Shown here one piece after another: positions 7,015 to 17,000 of a DNA stretch of 64,000 nt. The translations under genes and the position numbers were made by a program. How positions within the stretch are numbered: the first letter of the stretch is position 1; each line of letters starts with the position of its first letter. The notes under the pieces are model-generated. The model did no database searches, had not been told where the DNA came from, and saw only the letters and a list, made by a program, of their open reading frames with translations. The DNA is from a virus, in the IMG/VR virus record IMGVR_UViG_3300046616_000431, positions 1-64,000 of that record. One strand, 5' to 3'.

Positions 7015-9147
7015 ATGCACGCTGCCGGACTGCCCGATCGGGACCTGTGGGACGAGGACGAGCCCGTCCGCGAGCCGATGCGCCCGCAGGCGGCTGATGC
7101 ACGCCGTAACCCCTCCCGCGACGACAAGCGGATACGCCGCCGGATGCGCCGGTCGGGCGCGCAGGAGGAGAACGAGATGCCCATCCCTGACCGCTCGCAA
7201 CTGGTGCAGCGGATCGCGAGCGCCACAAGCCTCGCCGACCAGATGGTCCTGGTCGGCCAGCTCGACGAGCTGGACCGCCAGAGCCAGCGGCAGGCCGCGC
7301 TGGAGCGCGAGGTCGACCTGTCCCAGACCTCGATCGACGCGGCCATGACGCCGATCGTGTCCCGCACCGCGCGCGGCACGATGGCCAGCGACTGGCTGAC
7401 CGAGATCGCCGACGAGCCGCTGGACCAGTCCAAGCTGGTCGCCCAGGCGGCCGTCTGGTACGGCCAGGTGCCGGACTTCGTGAAGTCCGACGAGGTCGAG
7501 TTCAGCGAGCAGGCGCGCGGCATGGCCCGCAAGATCGCCTCAGGTATGGGCGGCCACGCCCAGGCCGCCGAGCAGATCTTCGTCAGCTACGCCGCGTTCC
7601 TGCGCGCGCAGGCGGCCTCCGGCCTGGACCAGATCCAGCAGACCACGGCGCCCGACGGCGTGAGCCAGAAGGCGACGCCGCTGCCTCCGGACGTGTTCGA
7701 CAACTTCGCCCCGCCGGTGGCCGACATCAACACTGGTGTCACCGGCACGGAGGACTCCAACCAGGCCCCGGCGATCCAGATGGCCGTCGGCGGGGGCGGC
7801 AACTCCTCCCCTGAGGTCCCCGGCGGGCACTCCGAGACCGGCGAGATGACCGGCCCGGCCCCCGAGCCGTCCCTCGGCGGCGGCGGCGGCGGCTCCGCGC
7901 CGGAGCGGGCCGGTGGTCACTCCGAGGCGCCCGCCGCGTCCGAGCCGGTCCAGGAGCCCGCGCCTGCGGTCGACCCGGGCCAGGGTCCGGCGGCCGGTTC
8001 CGGCGGCGCGCAGCCGTACGGCGCCGGTGGCGACCAGGAGCCGCGCAAGCAGGCCGCGTCCGGGCTGCCGATGATCCAGCAGACCGTCGACCCGCACGAC
8101 GCGCCGTCCACGCAGCCGCTGAACACCACCGTGGCGTTCCCGTGGACGCTCGACGAGGGCGGCGAGGCCGACGGCATGACCGGCGAGGCCCAGTACGACC
8201 AGGGCGGCCAGGTCTCCTCCGGCCACCAGTCGCACGCCAGCCGCAAGACGGCCGACCAGTGGACGCAGCCCTCGCAGCTGATCCAGCCGAACGTCGCCAA
8301 CTCGCCCGCGTCCACGCCGCCGCGCACCGTCGCGGACGCGGGCTCCGGCGCGGCCGACGCGGGCTTCGGCACCCAGCCGTCCTTCGGCGACGCGCACGCG
8401 GCCCCGGCCTACACCGAGTCGTACACCTCGGCCGCCCCGGCCGCGCACGCGCAGGACGTGCCCGTGACGATCGGCGGCGACAACGGCACGGGACAGATGC
8501 ACCCGGCATATGCCTCCCGCAAGGTCGCCACCAAGCAGGAGATGCAGCACCCCGACTTCCAGAAGGGCTACAAGTACGCGGCGAAGTGGGCCCCGGGCAC
8601 CCCGCTGGTCACGCCGGGCTCGGCCGAGCTGGAGGCCGGTATCTACGCCGGGTTCACCGACCGGCCGCTGCACCGCGCCGCCTGGCTCTCGGTGCACGCC
8701 GAGCTGTCCAAGGTCGAGCCGAGGCTGGCCCGCCGGATCACGGCGCACCGCCAGTTCACGCACAAGATCGCGGCCGAGCAGGGCCTGCCGACCGACGGCA
8801 CCTACCTCTCGGTGCAGGCGGCCACCGGCATCGACCCCGACACCACGGGCCCGGCGACCTCGCCGTCCCCGACCGGCGACACCCCGATCAACGGCCCCGG
8901 CCGCCCGGCTCCGCTCGACGGACAGACGGGAGCCGCCGACCCGGCCGGTGCCGCGCCCTACAACGGCGCCCCGCCGTACGGCAGCCCGGTCGTCCCGCAG
9001 CAGGCGACCGTGCCGCAGGGCCAGCCGGTGCACATCCCCGACACCGGCATGGCCTCGGCCGCCCCGGCCGGTGGAGGACTGTCACCGACGGCCGCCGCGT
9101 TCCGGCGCCGCGTCCAGGCGGGCCTCCTCGAAGAGAAGAAGGGCTGA
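7015..9147 (+). CDS. Large low-complexity protein, possible virion or assembly protein
   Basis: 710 residues from ATG 7015. A second ATG at 7177 has the better ribosome site (AGGAGGAG) and would give 656 residues; both may be used. Residues about 55-200 are helical; 230-520 are Gly/Pro/Ala-rich and probably disordered (SLGGGGGGSAPERAGG), with an internal near-repeat: AASGLDQIQQT and AASGLPMIQQT. VAFPWTLDEG recurs as VAFPWTISDN in the protein at 29240, next to the capsid genes. A folded C-terminal part (FQKGYKYAAKWAPGTPL...RLARRITAHRQF) follows. This placement before the portal suggests a structural or packaging role, but no family is recognised. Confidence 0.75.
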   Translation: MHAAGLPDRDLWDEDEPVREPMRPQAADARRNPSRDDKRIRRRMRRSGAQEENEMPIPDRSQLVQRIASATSLADQMVLVGQLDELDRQSQRQAALEREVDLSQTSIDAAMTPIVSRTARGTMASDWLTEIADEPLDQSKLVAQAAVWYGQVPDFVKSDEVEFSEQARGMARKIASGMGGHAQAAEQIFVSYAAFLRAQAASGLDQIQQTTAPDGVSQKATPLPPDVFDNFAPPVADINTGVTGTEDSNQAPAIQMAVGGGGNSSPEVPGGHSETGEMTGPAPEPSLGGGGGGSAPERAGGHSEAPAASEPVQEPAPAVDPGQGPAAGSGGAQPYGAGGDQEPRKQAASGLPMIQQTVDPHDAPSTQPLNTTVAFPWTLDEGGEADGMTGEAQYDQGGQVSSGHQSHASRKTADQWTQPSQLIQPNVANSPASTPPRTVADAGSGAADAGFGTQPSFGDAHAAPAYTESYTSAAPAAHAQDVPVTIGGDNGTGQMHPAYASRKVATKQEMQHPDFQKGYKYAAKWAPGTPLVTPGSAELEAGIYAGFTDRPLHRAAWLSVHAELSKVEPRLARRITAHRQFTHKIAAEQGLPTDGTYLSVQAATGIDPDTTGPATSPSPTGDTPINGPGRPAPLDGQTGAADPAGAAPYNGAPPYGSPVVPQQATVPQGQPVHIPDTGMASAAPAGGGLSPTAAAFRRRVQAGLLEEKKG

Positions 9148-9153
9148 CCCCTG

Positions 9154-10440
9154 ATGGACTTCACCGCAGATCTGATGTGGGACGGGGCCACGCGTGACCA
9201 TGACGCGGAGAGCCTCGAACTCGCACGCACGGCGGCCCTGCTCGACGCCGACGCCATGGTCGGCCCGCTGGTCTTCCAGGCGTCCGACGCAGGCGACCTC
9301 GGCCACCGCCTCGCCCTGGCCGAGCCGCACCTGCAGGCCATCGCGGAGCGGCGCGGCTACCCGGCCGAGGAACTGACGGCGGACCTGACACGCCGCTGGC
9401 AGCTGCTGGCCTCCGCCCGCACCGCCCAGGCGCAGCAGGCTGCCGCCAGCCGGAAGGTCACGGCCGCGCAGGAGGCCGCCATGGACCAGGCCGTCGCCAG
9501 CCTGGCCGCGATGGCCGCCCGTGAGAACCCGCTGGTGCCGATGTCGGAGTGCCTGCGGCTGGCCACCGAGGCCGTGCAGAAGCACGCGGACGCCTTCCCC
9601 CTCGCCTACGAGTCCTGGGGAGGTACGGGCGACGGCCCTTTCATGGATAGGGCCAAGCACTGGAAGCCCCCGAGCATGAAGGGCGGCGGCGGCTCGGCGG
9701 CAGTCGACCCGGGCGCCAACGGCGGCGACAGCACGTTCGACGAGGTCAACCGGCGCCTGGACCAGGCAGAGAACCGGGTCAACTCGATGTCCGGCGGGGC
9801 GAGCCCGTCCGGCCCGTCCGGCCCGGCGTCGCCGACCGCGTCCCTGGACGCGATGGCGGCCGGGTTCATGAACCGCGTACGGGACTGGTGGAGGGGCGAC
9901 AGCGCGGCGCAGCACCAGGCACCGGCTCCGTCGGCCACCCCGGCTCCCGCAGCTTCCTCCGAGGGGCACGTCGCCCCCTATGACCCGACAGGCTGGCACG
10001 GCAACGCGCCCGCCCGGCACGCCGAGGACGCGGCCGACGCAGCCACGGAGCGGGCTCATGACCAGGCGGGTCGGCGCGAGTTCGACGACATCATGCGGGG
10101 GCTGAACGACAGTCAGACCGAGATGAACCACAAGTGGGACACCCCGGCGGCCGATCGCTTCGAGAGCCCCTCCGAGCGCGCCGACTCGCTGGAGCACGGC
10201 AACAACCACCGCTTCAACGACATGGAGCGCCGCCTGAACGAGGCTGGCGCACCGTCCGGCGGCCACAGCCACCACCCGGCCCCGGCCAGCTTCAGCCACG
10301 CCGACTCCGGCGGCGCCAGCAGCGGCCAGCAGCACCTGCCGACCGACCCGGCCCCGTCCTTCTCCCACCCGTCCACCCCCGACACCACCCGCCAGCGCCA
10401 GGACTGGGCGTACGGCGGTCACTTCCAGTACGGGACGTGA
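9154..10440 (+). CDS. Low-complexity protein, 428 aa
   Basis: Starts six bases after the previous stop behind AGAAGGGCTGACCCC. Residues 1-150 are helical and Ala-rich (HRLALAEPHLQAIAERRGYPAEELTADL). From about 165 onward the chain is mostly disordered, with Gly/Ser/Pro/His tracts and several short helices containing RRLDQAENRVN and ERRLNEAGAP, a repeated heptad-like unit. There are no membrane segments or enzyme motifs. Position between another low-complexity protein and the portal unit suggests a minor head or injected protein (inference). Confidence 0.7.
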   Translation: MDFTADLMWDGATRDHDAESLELARTAALLDADAMVGPLVFQASDAGDLGHRLALAEPHLQAIAERRGYPAEELTADLTRRWQLLASARTAQAQQAAASRKVTAAQEAAMDQAVASLAAMAARENPLVPMSECLRLATEAVQKHADAFPLAYESWGGTGDGPFMDRAKHWKPPSMKGGGGSAAVDPGANGGDSTFDEVNRRLDQAENRVNSMSGGASPSGPSGPASPTASLDAMAAGFMNRVRDWWRGDSAAQHQAPAPSATPAPAASSEGHVAPYDPTGWHGNAPARHAEDAADAATERAHDQAGRREFDDIMRGLNDSQTEMNHKWDTPAADRFESPSERADSLEHGNNHRFNDMERRLNEAGAPSGGHSHHPAPASFSHADSGGASSGQQHLPTDPAPSFSHPSTPDTTRQRQDWAYGGHFQYGT

Positions 10441-10441
10441 C

Positions 10442-10657
10442 ATGGACTCGAACGTCGCCTGGGGTGCCATCCTCGGCACCGCGTTCCTCTACGAGATGTA
10501 CGGCGTGCTGGTCCGCCCCGACCAGGGGCTGACCCTCTCCGAGCGGACCCGGGCGTGGTTCCACACCCGCAGCAAGCCGGGCAAGGCCGTCTTCGTCCTC
10601 GCCTGGCTCGGGCTGACGGCCTGGTTCATCCCGCACATCATCTTCGGAGGTCAGTAG
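10442..10657 (+). CDS. Two-pass membrane protein, 71 aa
   Basis: ATG one base after the previous stop. Hydrophobic segments AWGAILGTAFLYEMYGVLV (6-24) and AVFVLAWLGLTAWFIPHIIF (49-68) flank a basic loop with SERTRAWFHTRSKPGK. This hairpin layout would place the loop in the cytoplasm. Two-pass proteins of this size are common in Streptomyces phages between structural genes; a holin-like role is possible, but the lysis genes lie elsewhere. Confidence 0.75.
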   Translation: MDSNVAWGAILGTAFLYEMYGVLVRPDQGLTLSERTRAWFHTRSKPGKAVFVLAWLGLTAWFIPHIIFGGQ

Positions 10658-11014
10658 GTGTTCATCTACCAGGCCGCCGTGGAGAAGGTGGTGGACGGCG
10701 ACACCCTGGACCTCCAGCTCGACCTGGGGTTCGGGGTGTTCACCCGGCAGCGGGTGCGCCTGCTCGGCATCAACGCCGCCGAGCACGGCACCGAACTCGG
10801 CGACAAGGCCACGGCGTTCGCGAGGGACTGGGTCAAGCAGCACGGGCCTGCGTTCACCGTCCGGACGCAGAAGGACAAGAAGGAAAAATTTGGCCGCTAT
10901 TTGGCCACGATCCTGTCCGACACCGCCGACCTGGGCCAGGCCCTGATCGACGCCGGACTGGCTCTCCCGTACGACGGAACCGGGCCCCGGCCCGTCCCGG
11001 AACCGGTACCGTAG
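10658..11014 (+). CDS. SNase-like (thermonuclease) nuclease
   Basis: 118 residues from GTG 10658 with ribosome site GGAGGT. Motifs of the staphylococcal nuclease fold are in order: VVDGDTLDLQLDLGF (metal-binding Asp residues), RVRLLGINAAE (catalytic Arg and Glu), and KFGRYLATI (second Arg). The family hydrolyses DNA or RNA with calcium. No signal peptide is visible, so it acts in the infected cell or is packaged. It ends the 7015 unit just before a terminator. Host DNA breakdown or nucleotide salvage are possible roles. Confidence 0.88.
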   Translation: MFIYQAAVEKVVDGDTLDLQLDLGFGVFTRQRVRLLGINAAEHGTELGDKATAFARDWVKQHGPAFTVRTQKDKKEKFGRYLATILSDTADLGQALIDAGLALPYDGTGPRPVPEPVP

Positions 11015-11072
11015 CCGAAGGCCCCATGGCCACCGCCTGTCGCGATTCGACATCCACACGCGCGGGCACACT

Positions 11073-11107
11073 CGCCCCTCCTGACCATCCAGCAGGAGGG
11101 GCGTTGT
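11073..11107 (+). terminator. Hairpin terminator
   Basis: Perfect 11-bp stem CGCCCCTCCTG / CAGGAGGGGCG (11073-11083, 11093-11103), then TTGT. The left box of the next bipartite element starts six bases after the stem. Confidence 0.82.
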
Positions 11108-11108
11108 G

Positions 11109-11143
11109 CTGTCCGGGCCCGTATCTCCGCCTGTAGGGGGTGG
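11109..11143 (+). promoter_or_regulatory. Bipartite element 3
   Basis: CTGTC (11109-11113), 20-base spacer, TAGGGGGTGG (11134-11143), directly after a terminator and 11 bases before the ATG at 11155. Confidence 0.7.
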
Positions 11144-11154
11144 AGGTGAGGACC

Positions 11155-11661
11155 ATGTCGATGCTGCCCCAGGTCCTGGCGCACCAATCAGGCGATGGAA
11201 TCACCATCGCGCACTGCCCTTTCTGCGGCTCCGGGCAGGTCCTCGGCCGGTCCGACGGGAACACCGAGTGCTCGTTCTGCAACCAGTCCTTCATGGTCCG
11301 GGTGCAGCCGATGTTCTCCGCGTTCCCGCAGACGATCGACGGCATGCCCGTCGACATCCCCGGCATGCCTCCGGTCGCGCCTCCTGGGATGCCGCCTGGC
11401 GGCGACCCGATGGCCGCCGGAGGCCCTCCTGGAGCGGACGGCGAGGACGGCGGCGGAGCGCCCCCGTTCGGCGGCGACAGCGACTCAAGCGACTCTGGCT
11501 CCGAAGACGGCCCGCCCGACTCCGGCGGCTCGGACGACGACTCCGGCGGCGGCCCGCCGTTCGAGAAGAAGGAGTCCGCGTTCCGCACGACGGCCGGTCA
11601 CCAGCTGGCCCGCACCGCCTACGTCGACTACCTGGCCAACCAGCTGAAGGGGGCCCGATGA
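11155..11661 (+). CDS. Zinc-ribbon protein with acidic tail, 168 aa
   Basis: I prefer ATG 11155 (GGAGGTGAGG upstream) to the in-frame GTG at 11140, which would lie inside the bipartite element. The N-terminus is a clear zinc ribbon: HCPFCGSGQVLGRSDGNTEC followed by SFCNQSF. The middle repeats PPG/PGM units and then turns strongly acidic (SDSSDSGSED, SDDDSGGG). The C-terminal helix ends YVDYLANQLKG. Acidic tails with a zinc ribbon suggest a nucleic-acid mimic or a small capsid-assembly factor; neither is proved. It overlaps the next start by four bases. Confidence 0.75.
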   Translation: MSMLPQVLAHQSGDGITIAHCPFCGSGQVLGRSDGNTECSFCNQSFMVRVQPMFSAFPQTIDGMPVDIPGMPPVAPPGMPPGGDPMAAGGPPGADGEDGGGAPPFGGDSDSSDSGSEDGPPDSGGSDDDSGGGPPFEKKESAFRTTAGHQLARTAYVDYLANQLKGAR

Positions 11662-11834
11662 GCGTCTCCGTGAAGGCCCTCGTGCAGCTCGGTCTCGACG
11701 GCGAGACGTACGAGCCGGGCGACTGGATCACGCTGCCGGACGAGCAGCAGCCCCGCGCGCAGGAGCTGCTGGCGTACGGCCTCGTCGAGGAGGCGCCTGC
11801 CGCGCCGGTCAAGGGCCGCCGCCGCAGGACGTAA
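11658..11834 (+). CDS. Small protein, 58 aa, paralogue of the 37868 gene
   Basis: ATGA overlap with the preceding gene. MSVSVKALVQLGLDGETYEPGDWITLPDEQQPRAQ is strand-rich and matches the layout of the small protein at 37868 (LKAGLANVVLPNGNLYQGGDVVILTDEQY). Both have a Y-x-x-G-D-hydrophobic segment followed by a Asp-Glu-Gln turn. The C-terminus is basic (VKGRRRRT). Small proteins of this kind sit beside head genes in many phages; the exact role is unknown. Confidence 0.72.
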   Translation: MSVSVKALVQLGLDGETYEPGDWITLPDEQQPRAQELLAYGLVEEAPAAPVKGRRRRT

Positions 11835-11846
11835 CACCCCTCGTTG

Positions 11847-11880
11847 CTGTTCCTCCCTGTTCTCCCGCCCCAAGGGGTGA
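11847..11880 (+). promoter_or_regulatory. Bipartite element 4 (portal)
   Basis: CTGTT (11847-11851), 20-base spacer, AAGGGGTGA (11872-11880). The right box lies in the loop of a perfect 13-bp inverted repeat, TGTTCCTCCCTGT/ACAGGGAGGAACA (11848-11860, 11887-11899). The right arm also carries the ribosome site of the portal gene. Confidence 0.72.
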
Positions 11881-11903
11881 GCCACCACAGGGAGGAACAC
11901 CCC

Positions 11904-14063
11904 ATGCCCGAGGACATGTCCGAGGCCGCGCTGTCGCGCATGTCTCGCCTGTTCCGCCGCGCCTCGCGCGGAGAGACAGAGTCGCCTGAGGCGCGCGAGA
12001 TGCGTGCGAACCGGCGCCTTCGCAAGAGTGCCTCCGAAGTCGGCAGGTCGGGCCCCTCGGTCAACTTCGCGACGCAGCGCCCGCGTGACCCCCTGTTCTA
12101 CTGGCGGCAGAACAACATGCCGTTTCAATTTGACGATCCGCAGCAGATGGCGAAGATGCGGGCGTACTGCCGCCTCGTATATGCCTCGCACCCGATCGTC
12201 GGCTCCTGCGTCGACATCTACTCCAAGTACCCGCTGCTCGGAATGAAGATGTCGTGCAAGGACGAGCGGCTCACCGACTTCTACACGCAGCATTTCCTCG
12301 AAGAAGAGGGCCTGAATTACAACAAGTTCATGGTCGACATCGGCCGTGAGTACTGGACGGTCGGCGAGGCCTGGCCGCTGGGCACCTTCAACGAGCCGCT
12401 CGGTGTCTGGGACGACGAGGAGCTGCTGAACCCGGACGACGTCGAGGTCCAGCCCTCCCCGTTCCTGCGTGACCCGCGCTTCCTGATCCGGCTCCCCACC
12501 GAGATGCGGGAGCTGATCCGCACCCGTCAGCCTGCCTGGGAATTCCAGAAGCTGATGGAGGCGTACCCGGAGCTGACGTATTACGCCGACGACAACGCGC
12601 TCATGCCAGTTTCGAATATCTTGCTGCGCCAGCTGAAATTCGAAGCCGACACCTTCAACAAGCGCGGCGTCCCCCTGCTTTACCGGGCGATGAGAAGCCT
12701 GATGCAGGAGGAGATGCTGAATGCGGCCGTCGACTCGGTGGCCGACCGGCTGTACACCCCGCTGATCCTGGCCAAGCTCGGCGCCTCCGCCTCGGACCTT
12801 GGCACCAGCGTGCCGTGGATCCCGACGCAGGACGACCTCGCCGACTTCGAGGAGGCCGTCGACCTCGCGCTCGCGGGCGACTTCCGCATCATCATGACCC
12901 ACTTCGGCGTCGACATGGAGCCGGTGCTGGGCAAGGAGGACGTCCCCGACCTCTCCCCGGACTTCGAGCGCATCGAGGGCCGGATCCTGCAGACGTTCGG
13001 CCTGTCCAAGACGATGCTGGCCGGTGCGTCCTCCGGTGAGACGTACGCGGCCGACGCCCTCAACCGCGACCTCGTCACGCAGATGCTGACGAACTACCAG
13101 CAGCTGCTGAACCGGCACTACCGCCAGCGCGCCCTCGTCGTGGCCGAAGCGCAGGAGCACTTCGACTACGAGGAGCGTGGCGGCAAGCGCTACGTGAAGA
13201 TGGAAGAGATCCTCGAAATCGACGAGGAGACCGGCGAGGAGCGCATCGTCGAGCAGCCGAAGCTGCTCATCCCCGAGCTGCAGTTCCGCACCATGTCCCT
13301 GCAGGACGAGGCCGCGCAGACGGAGTTCTTCGAGGCGCTGCGCGAGGCCGGTGTCCCGATCTCGATGCGCACCCGGCTGCACAACGTGCAGATCGACTTC
13401 GACGACGAGATCGAAAAATCCCGCGACGAGGCCGTCGAGATGGCGGTCGCCGAGCAGGAGACCCGCAAGGCCATCTACGTCGCGCTCAAGGACAAGGGCC
13501 TGCCGATCCCGCAGGACCTGCGCTCGGACTTCGAGCCGCGCGCGCTGCCTCCGGCCCAGGACCCCAACGCGATGCCGACGGCGGCGCTGCGGATCCCCCT
13601 GCTGGGCATGGACCCGGTCGGCGCCCAGCCCACCCTCGCGCCCACGATGCAGGACCTGCAGGGCACTCCGGCCGACGGCGGCGTCGCACAGCCCGGCGGC
13701 GTGCCCGAGCCCGTGGACGCCGACCAGGGCGGCGGGGATGCCCGGCCGGACGAGTCCGACGAGATGCGCGGCGACATGCCCAAGCAGTCCTCGAAATCGA
13801 CGTACACGCCGATCGAGGACGTCACCGGGCTGTTCCAGAACGCCGAGCGCATGCGCCACCTGGCCAACCAGCACAAGCCGAAGGTCACGGTCGCCGCCAA
13901 GCCGGACCCGAAGCCCGAGGGCGAGGACGGCGAGGAGCCCGAGGTTCCCGAGGCCGTCCAGCGCAAGCAGCCCATCGGGCTGTACGGCGGCCCCCGTCAC
14001 GTCGGCATGCGCCGCCACGTGAACGAGAAGGACATCAACAATCTGTGGGGGATCACCCGATGA
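11904..14063 (+). CDS. Portal protein
   Basis: 719 residues from ATG 11904; ribosome site GGGAGGAA. The protein forms the dodecameric DNA gate at the head vertex. Support: length and composition typical of large actinophage portals, an early segment DPLFYWRQNNMPFQF...MRAYCRLVYASHPIVGSCVDIYSKYPLLG, and the core FERIEGRILQTFGLSKTMLAGASSGETYAADALNRDL, which resembles the portal stem/crown region. The C-terminal 150 residues are Pro/Asp/Glu-rich. No separate motif proves it; the call rests on size, pattern and position before the spike and lysis genes. Stop overlaps the next ATG. Confidence 0.78.
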   Translation: MPEDMSEAALSRMSRLFRRASRGETESPEAREMRANRRLRKSASEVGRSGPSVNFATQRPRDPLFYWRQNNMPFQFDDPQQMAKMRAYCRLVYASHPIVGSCVDIYSKYPLLGMKMSCKDERLTDFYTQHFLEEEGLNYNKFMVDIGREYWTVGEAWPLGTFNEPLGVWDDEELLNPDDVEVQPSPFLRDPRFLIRLPTEMRELIRTRQPAWEFQKLMEAYPELTYYADDNALMPVSNILLRQLKFEADTFNKRGVPLLYRAMRSLMQEEMLNAAVDSVADRLYTPLILAKLGASASDLGTSVPWIPTQDDLADFEEAVDLALAGDFRIIMTHFGVDMEPVLGKEDVPDLSPDFERIEGRILQTFGLSKTMLAGASSGETYAADALNRDLVTQMLTNYQQLLNRHYRQRALVVAEAQEHFDYEERGGKRYVKMEEILEIDEETGEERIVEQPKLLIPELQFRTMSLQDEAAQTEFFEALREAGVPISMRTRLHNVQIDFDDEIEKSRDEAVEMAVAEQETRKAIYVALKDKGLPIPQDLRSDFEPRALPPAQDPNAMPTAALRIPLLGMDPVGAQPTLAPTMQDLQGTPADGGVAQPGGVPEPVDADQGGGDARPDESDEMRGDMPKQSSKSTYTPIEDVTGLFQNAERMRHLANQHKPKVTVAAKPDPKPEGEDGEEPEVPEAVQRKQPIGLYGGPRHVGMRRHVNEKDINNLWGITR

Positions 14064-17000
14064 CGTACACCCTGATTCCGGTCACCCGGACCTACCTCAA
14101 CGGGGCTACGCCGCGCACCGGCACGGTCCGGCTGCAGCTCGTCGGCCCCCTCTACAACGAGGGCGAGATAGCTGACCGCCAGCCGCAGATCGCCACCCTC
14201 GACGCGGCGGGCTCGATCTCGCTGACCGTGCGGGCCACGAACGACCCGGCGACCCTTCCGGTGGGCGGCGGCGCGTACGAGGTCACCGAGTCCCTGTCCG
14301 GCCTGGCCACCTCCGTCTACTACATCGAGGTGCCCTACGACGGCGGCCCCGTCGACCTGGCGACCGCCCCGCACCTGGCGGCCGGGGACATCAACGCCCC
14401 GGCCGTGCTGTTCCAGCCGGTCAACGAGCGCGGCCTGCCCGGCGGCTACCCGGTCCTGGACGGCTCCGGCCGTGTCCCGCGCACCCAGCTGCCTGCCGAC
14501 CTCGGCAGCGGGGGCGGCGGCAGCGGTGTCGTGCTCAGCGGCGACGCTACGGACATCCAGTCACTGGGCACCCGGGCGGCCGGTACGACCGGCAAGGCGG
14601 CCGACGCTGGCCACGTCCACCAGATGCCCACCCTCAGCCAGGTAGGGCCGCCGACCGCCAACGTCGACCTGAACGGCAAGCGTGCCGTCAACGCCGCCCC
14701 CGGCGTCGCCGCGACCGACCTGGCCACCGTGGCGCAGCTCGGGCAGTCCCTGCTGGGCTGGCTGAACGTCAAGGACACCGCGTACGGAGCCAAGGGCGAC
14801 GGGACGACCGATGACACGGCCGCGATCCAGGCGGCCTTCAACGCGGCTCCTGCCGGTGGCGTGGTCTACCTGCCGGAGGGTGTCTACCGGACCTCCGCCC
14901 CGCTGGTAGTGCCGCCTGCCATCACCGTGCGCGGCTCGCACGCCAACATGATGACGGCGCTCAACCTCGCGGACCCGCCGTGCTACATCCAGCCGCTGCC
15001 CGGCTTCACCGGCGCGTCGCTGCTCCTGCTGAAGGACCAGGCGGGCGGCGGGTACGCCAGCCTCCCGGCCGAGCACCGCATCGAGAACCTGATGCTGGAC
15101 GGCTCGACGCTGGACGGCACCAAGCCGGTCGACGGCATCTTCGCCGCTGGCAACATCCAGAACGTCCGGCTGGACAAGGTCACCATCCGGCGCATGTCGA
15201 ACAACGGCATCGTCACCGGCAGCATCGCCAACGTCTTCCCGTACTCGTGGCGGCTGACGAACGTGATGATCGACAACTGCCGGGGCAACGGCGTCCTCTT
15301 CACGCGCATGACCGACCTGACGATGATCGACTGCCAGGCCATCGGCAACTGGGCCCAGGGCATGGTCCTGTCGAACATCGCCAACAGCCAGCTGATCGGC
15401 TGCCGGTGGGAGTGGAACGGCAGTCACGGCCTCCACATCACCGGCAGCTGGGGCAACGGCACCGGCTCCGGCGGCATGCAGCTGGACGCCTCCTCGACCG
15501 ACCGCAACGGCGGCCACGGCGTCCTGATCGACGCCACCGGCAACGCGCCGGTCAGCATCACCAACCTGACGACCCGCCGCGACGGCCGCAACGGCGGCAG
15601 CGGCGGAGGCGGCTTCTCCGGCCTGGCCGTAGTCGGCGCGACCATGCCGGTCGTCGGCAACACCATCACCTGCTACCCGGGCGTGGACGACGACGGCACC
15701 GGCACGAACTCGCCCCAGTACGGCGCCCTCCTGTCCGGCTCGACGAGCATCCAGCTCGACGGGCTGTACCTGCACGCCGCGCAGGAAGGCCTCCACGACG
15801 ACGGCACCAACACGGCCGTCACCCTCGGCTCCAGCGTCACCGTGGCGTCCGGCCCGACGACCGCGCCCGCACGCAACGTGCGCCCGATCGGGGCTGGCTG
15901 GCTGAACGTCAAGGCGTTCGGCGCCAAGGGCGACGGCATCACGGACGACACCGCCGCGCTGCAGGCGGCCATCACGGCCGGTGGTGCGGCCCACACCACC
16001 GTGTACGTGCCGCCGGGAACCTACATGGTCAGCGACCCCATCGTCATCCCGGCCGGTGAGGGCCTGACGGTCGCGGGCGCCGGGTGGGGCTCCTCGATCA
16101 AGCTCCTGGCCGCGAGCGACTGCTTCGTCTTCAAGATGACCGCAGTCGACACCCGCGTCACCTTCCGGGACCTGGAGATCGACGGCAACTGCCTGGAGCA
16201 GGGCACCACCGGCACCTCCGGCGGCATCGACGGCTCCGGCTCCGTGGCGAGCCTGTACTTCAACATCCACTTCATCGCGTGCCGCGACGACGCCCTGTAC
16301 CTGGCAGGCATGACCGGCGGCGCGTTCGGCCACAACAACCGGGTCATCGGCTGCCTCTTCGACCAGTCGATGACCTCCACGGGCCCCGGTCGCGGCATCC
16401 ACATGGACAGCAACGACGAGAACCAGGTCATCGGCTGCGACTTCGAGTACCTCGGCGGATCGGGCGGCACCGGCGCCACCGCCGCTTCGATGATCTTCGA
16501 CCAGTGCGGGACGCAGTTCATCTCGGACTGCAACTTCGTCAACGGCGGCAACAACGCCATCGGCGTCCGCGTCCAGGACGCCAAGTCGACGAAGATCACC
16601 GGCTGCAACTTCGACGGCCTCGCCGGTACCGCGATCTTCCTCGCCGCGCAGCGGTGCGTCGTCACCAGCAACACGATCTTCTCGGTGGGTCACGCCGGTA
16701 CAGCGGGCCAGGCGTCCGGCATCCACCTGGAGTACGCCACCGCCGACAACGTCATCGCGCACAACGTGATCACCTCCGACCCGACGAACGGCGTCTCTCG
16801 CGGCGCCATCCGGGAGGCGTCTGACGGCAACTCCGGTGGCAACAACATCAGCAACAACACGATCGTCACGTCCGGCACCTGGGCCTACGCCCCGCTCGAT
16901 CTGAGCGGCAAGGGCTCGCAAGTACTGGGCAACATCGGCGGCGGGATCACCGGCGACCAGGCGATCTACGTCAACGTCAAAAGCCCCGCATTCAGGGCCA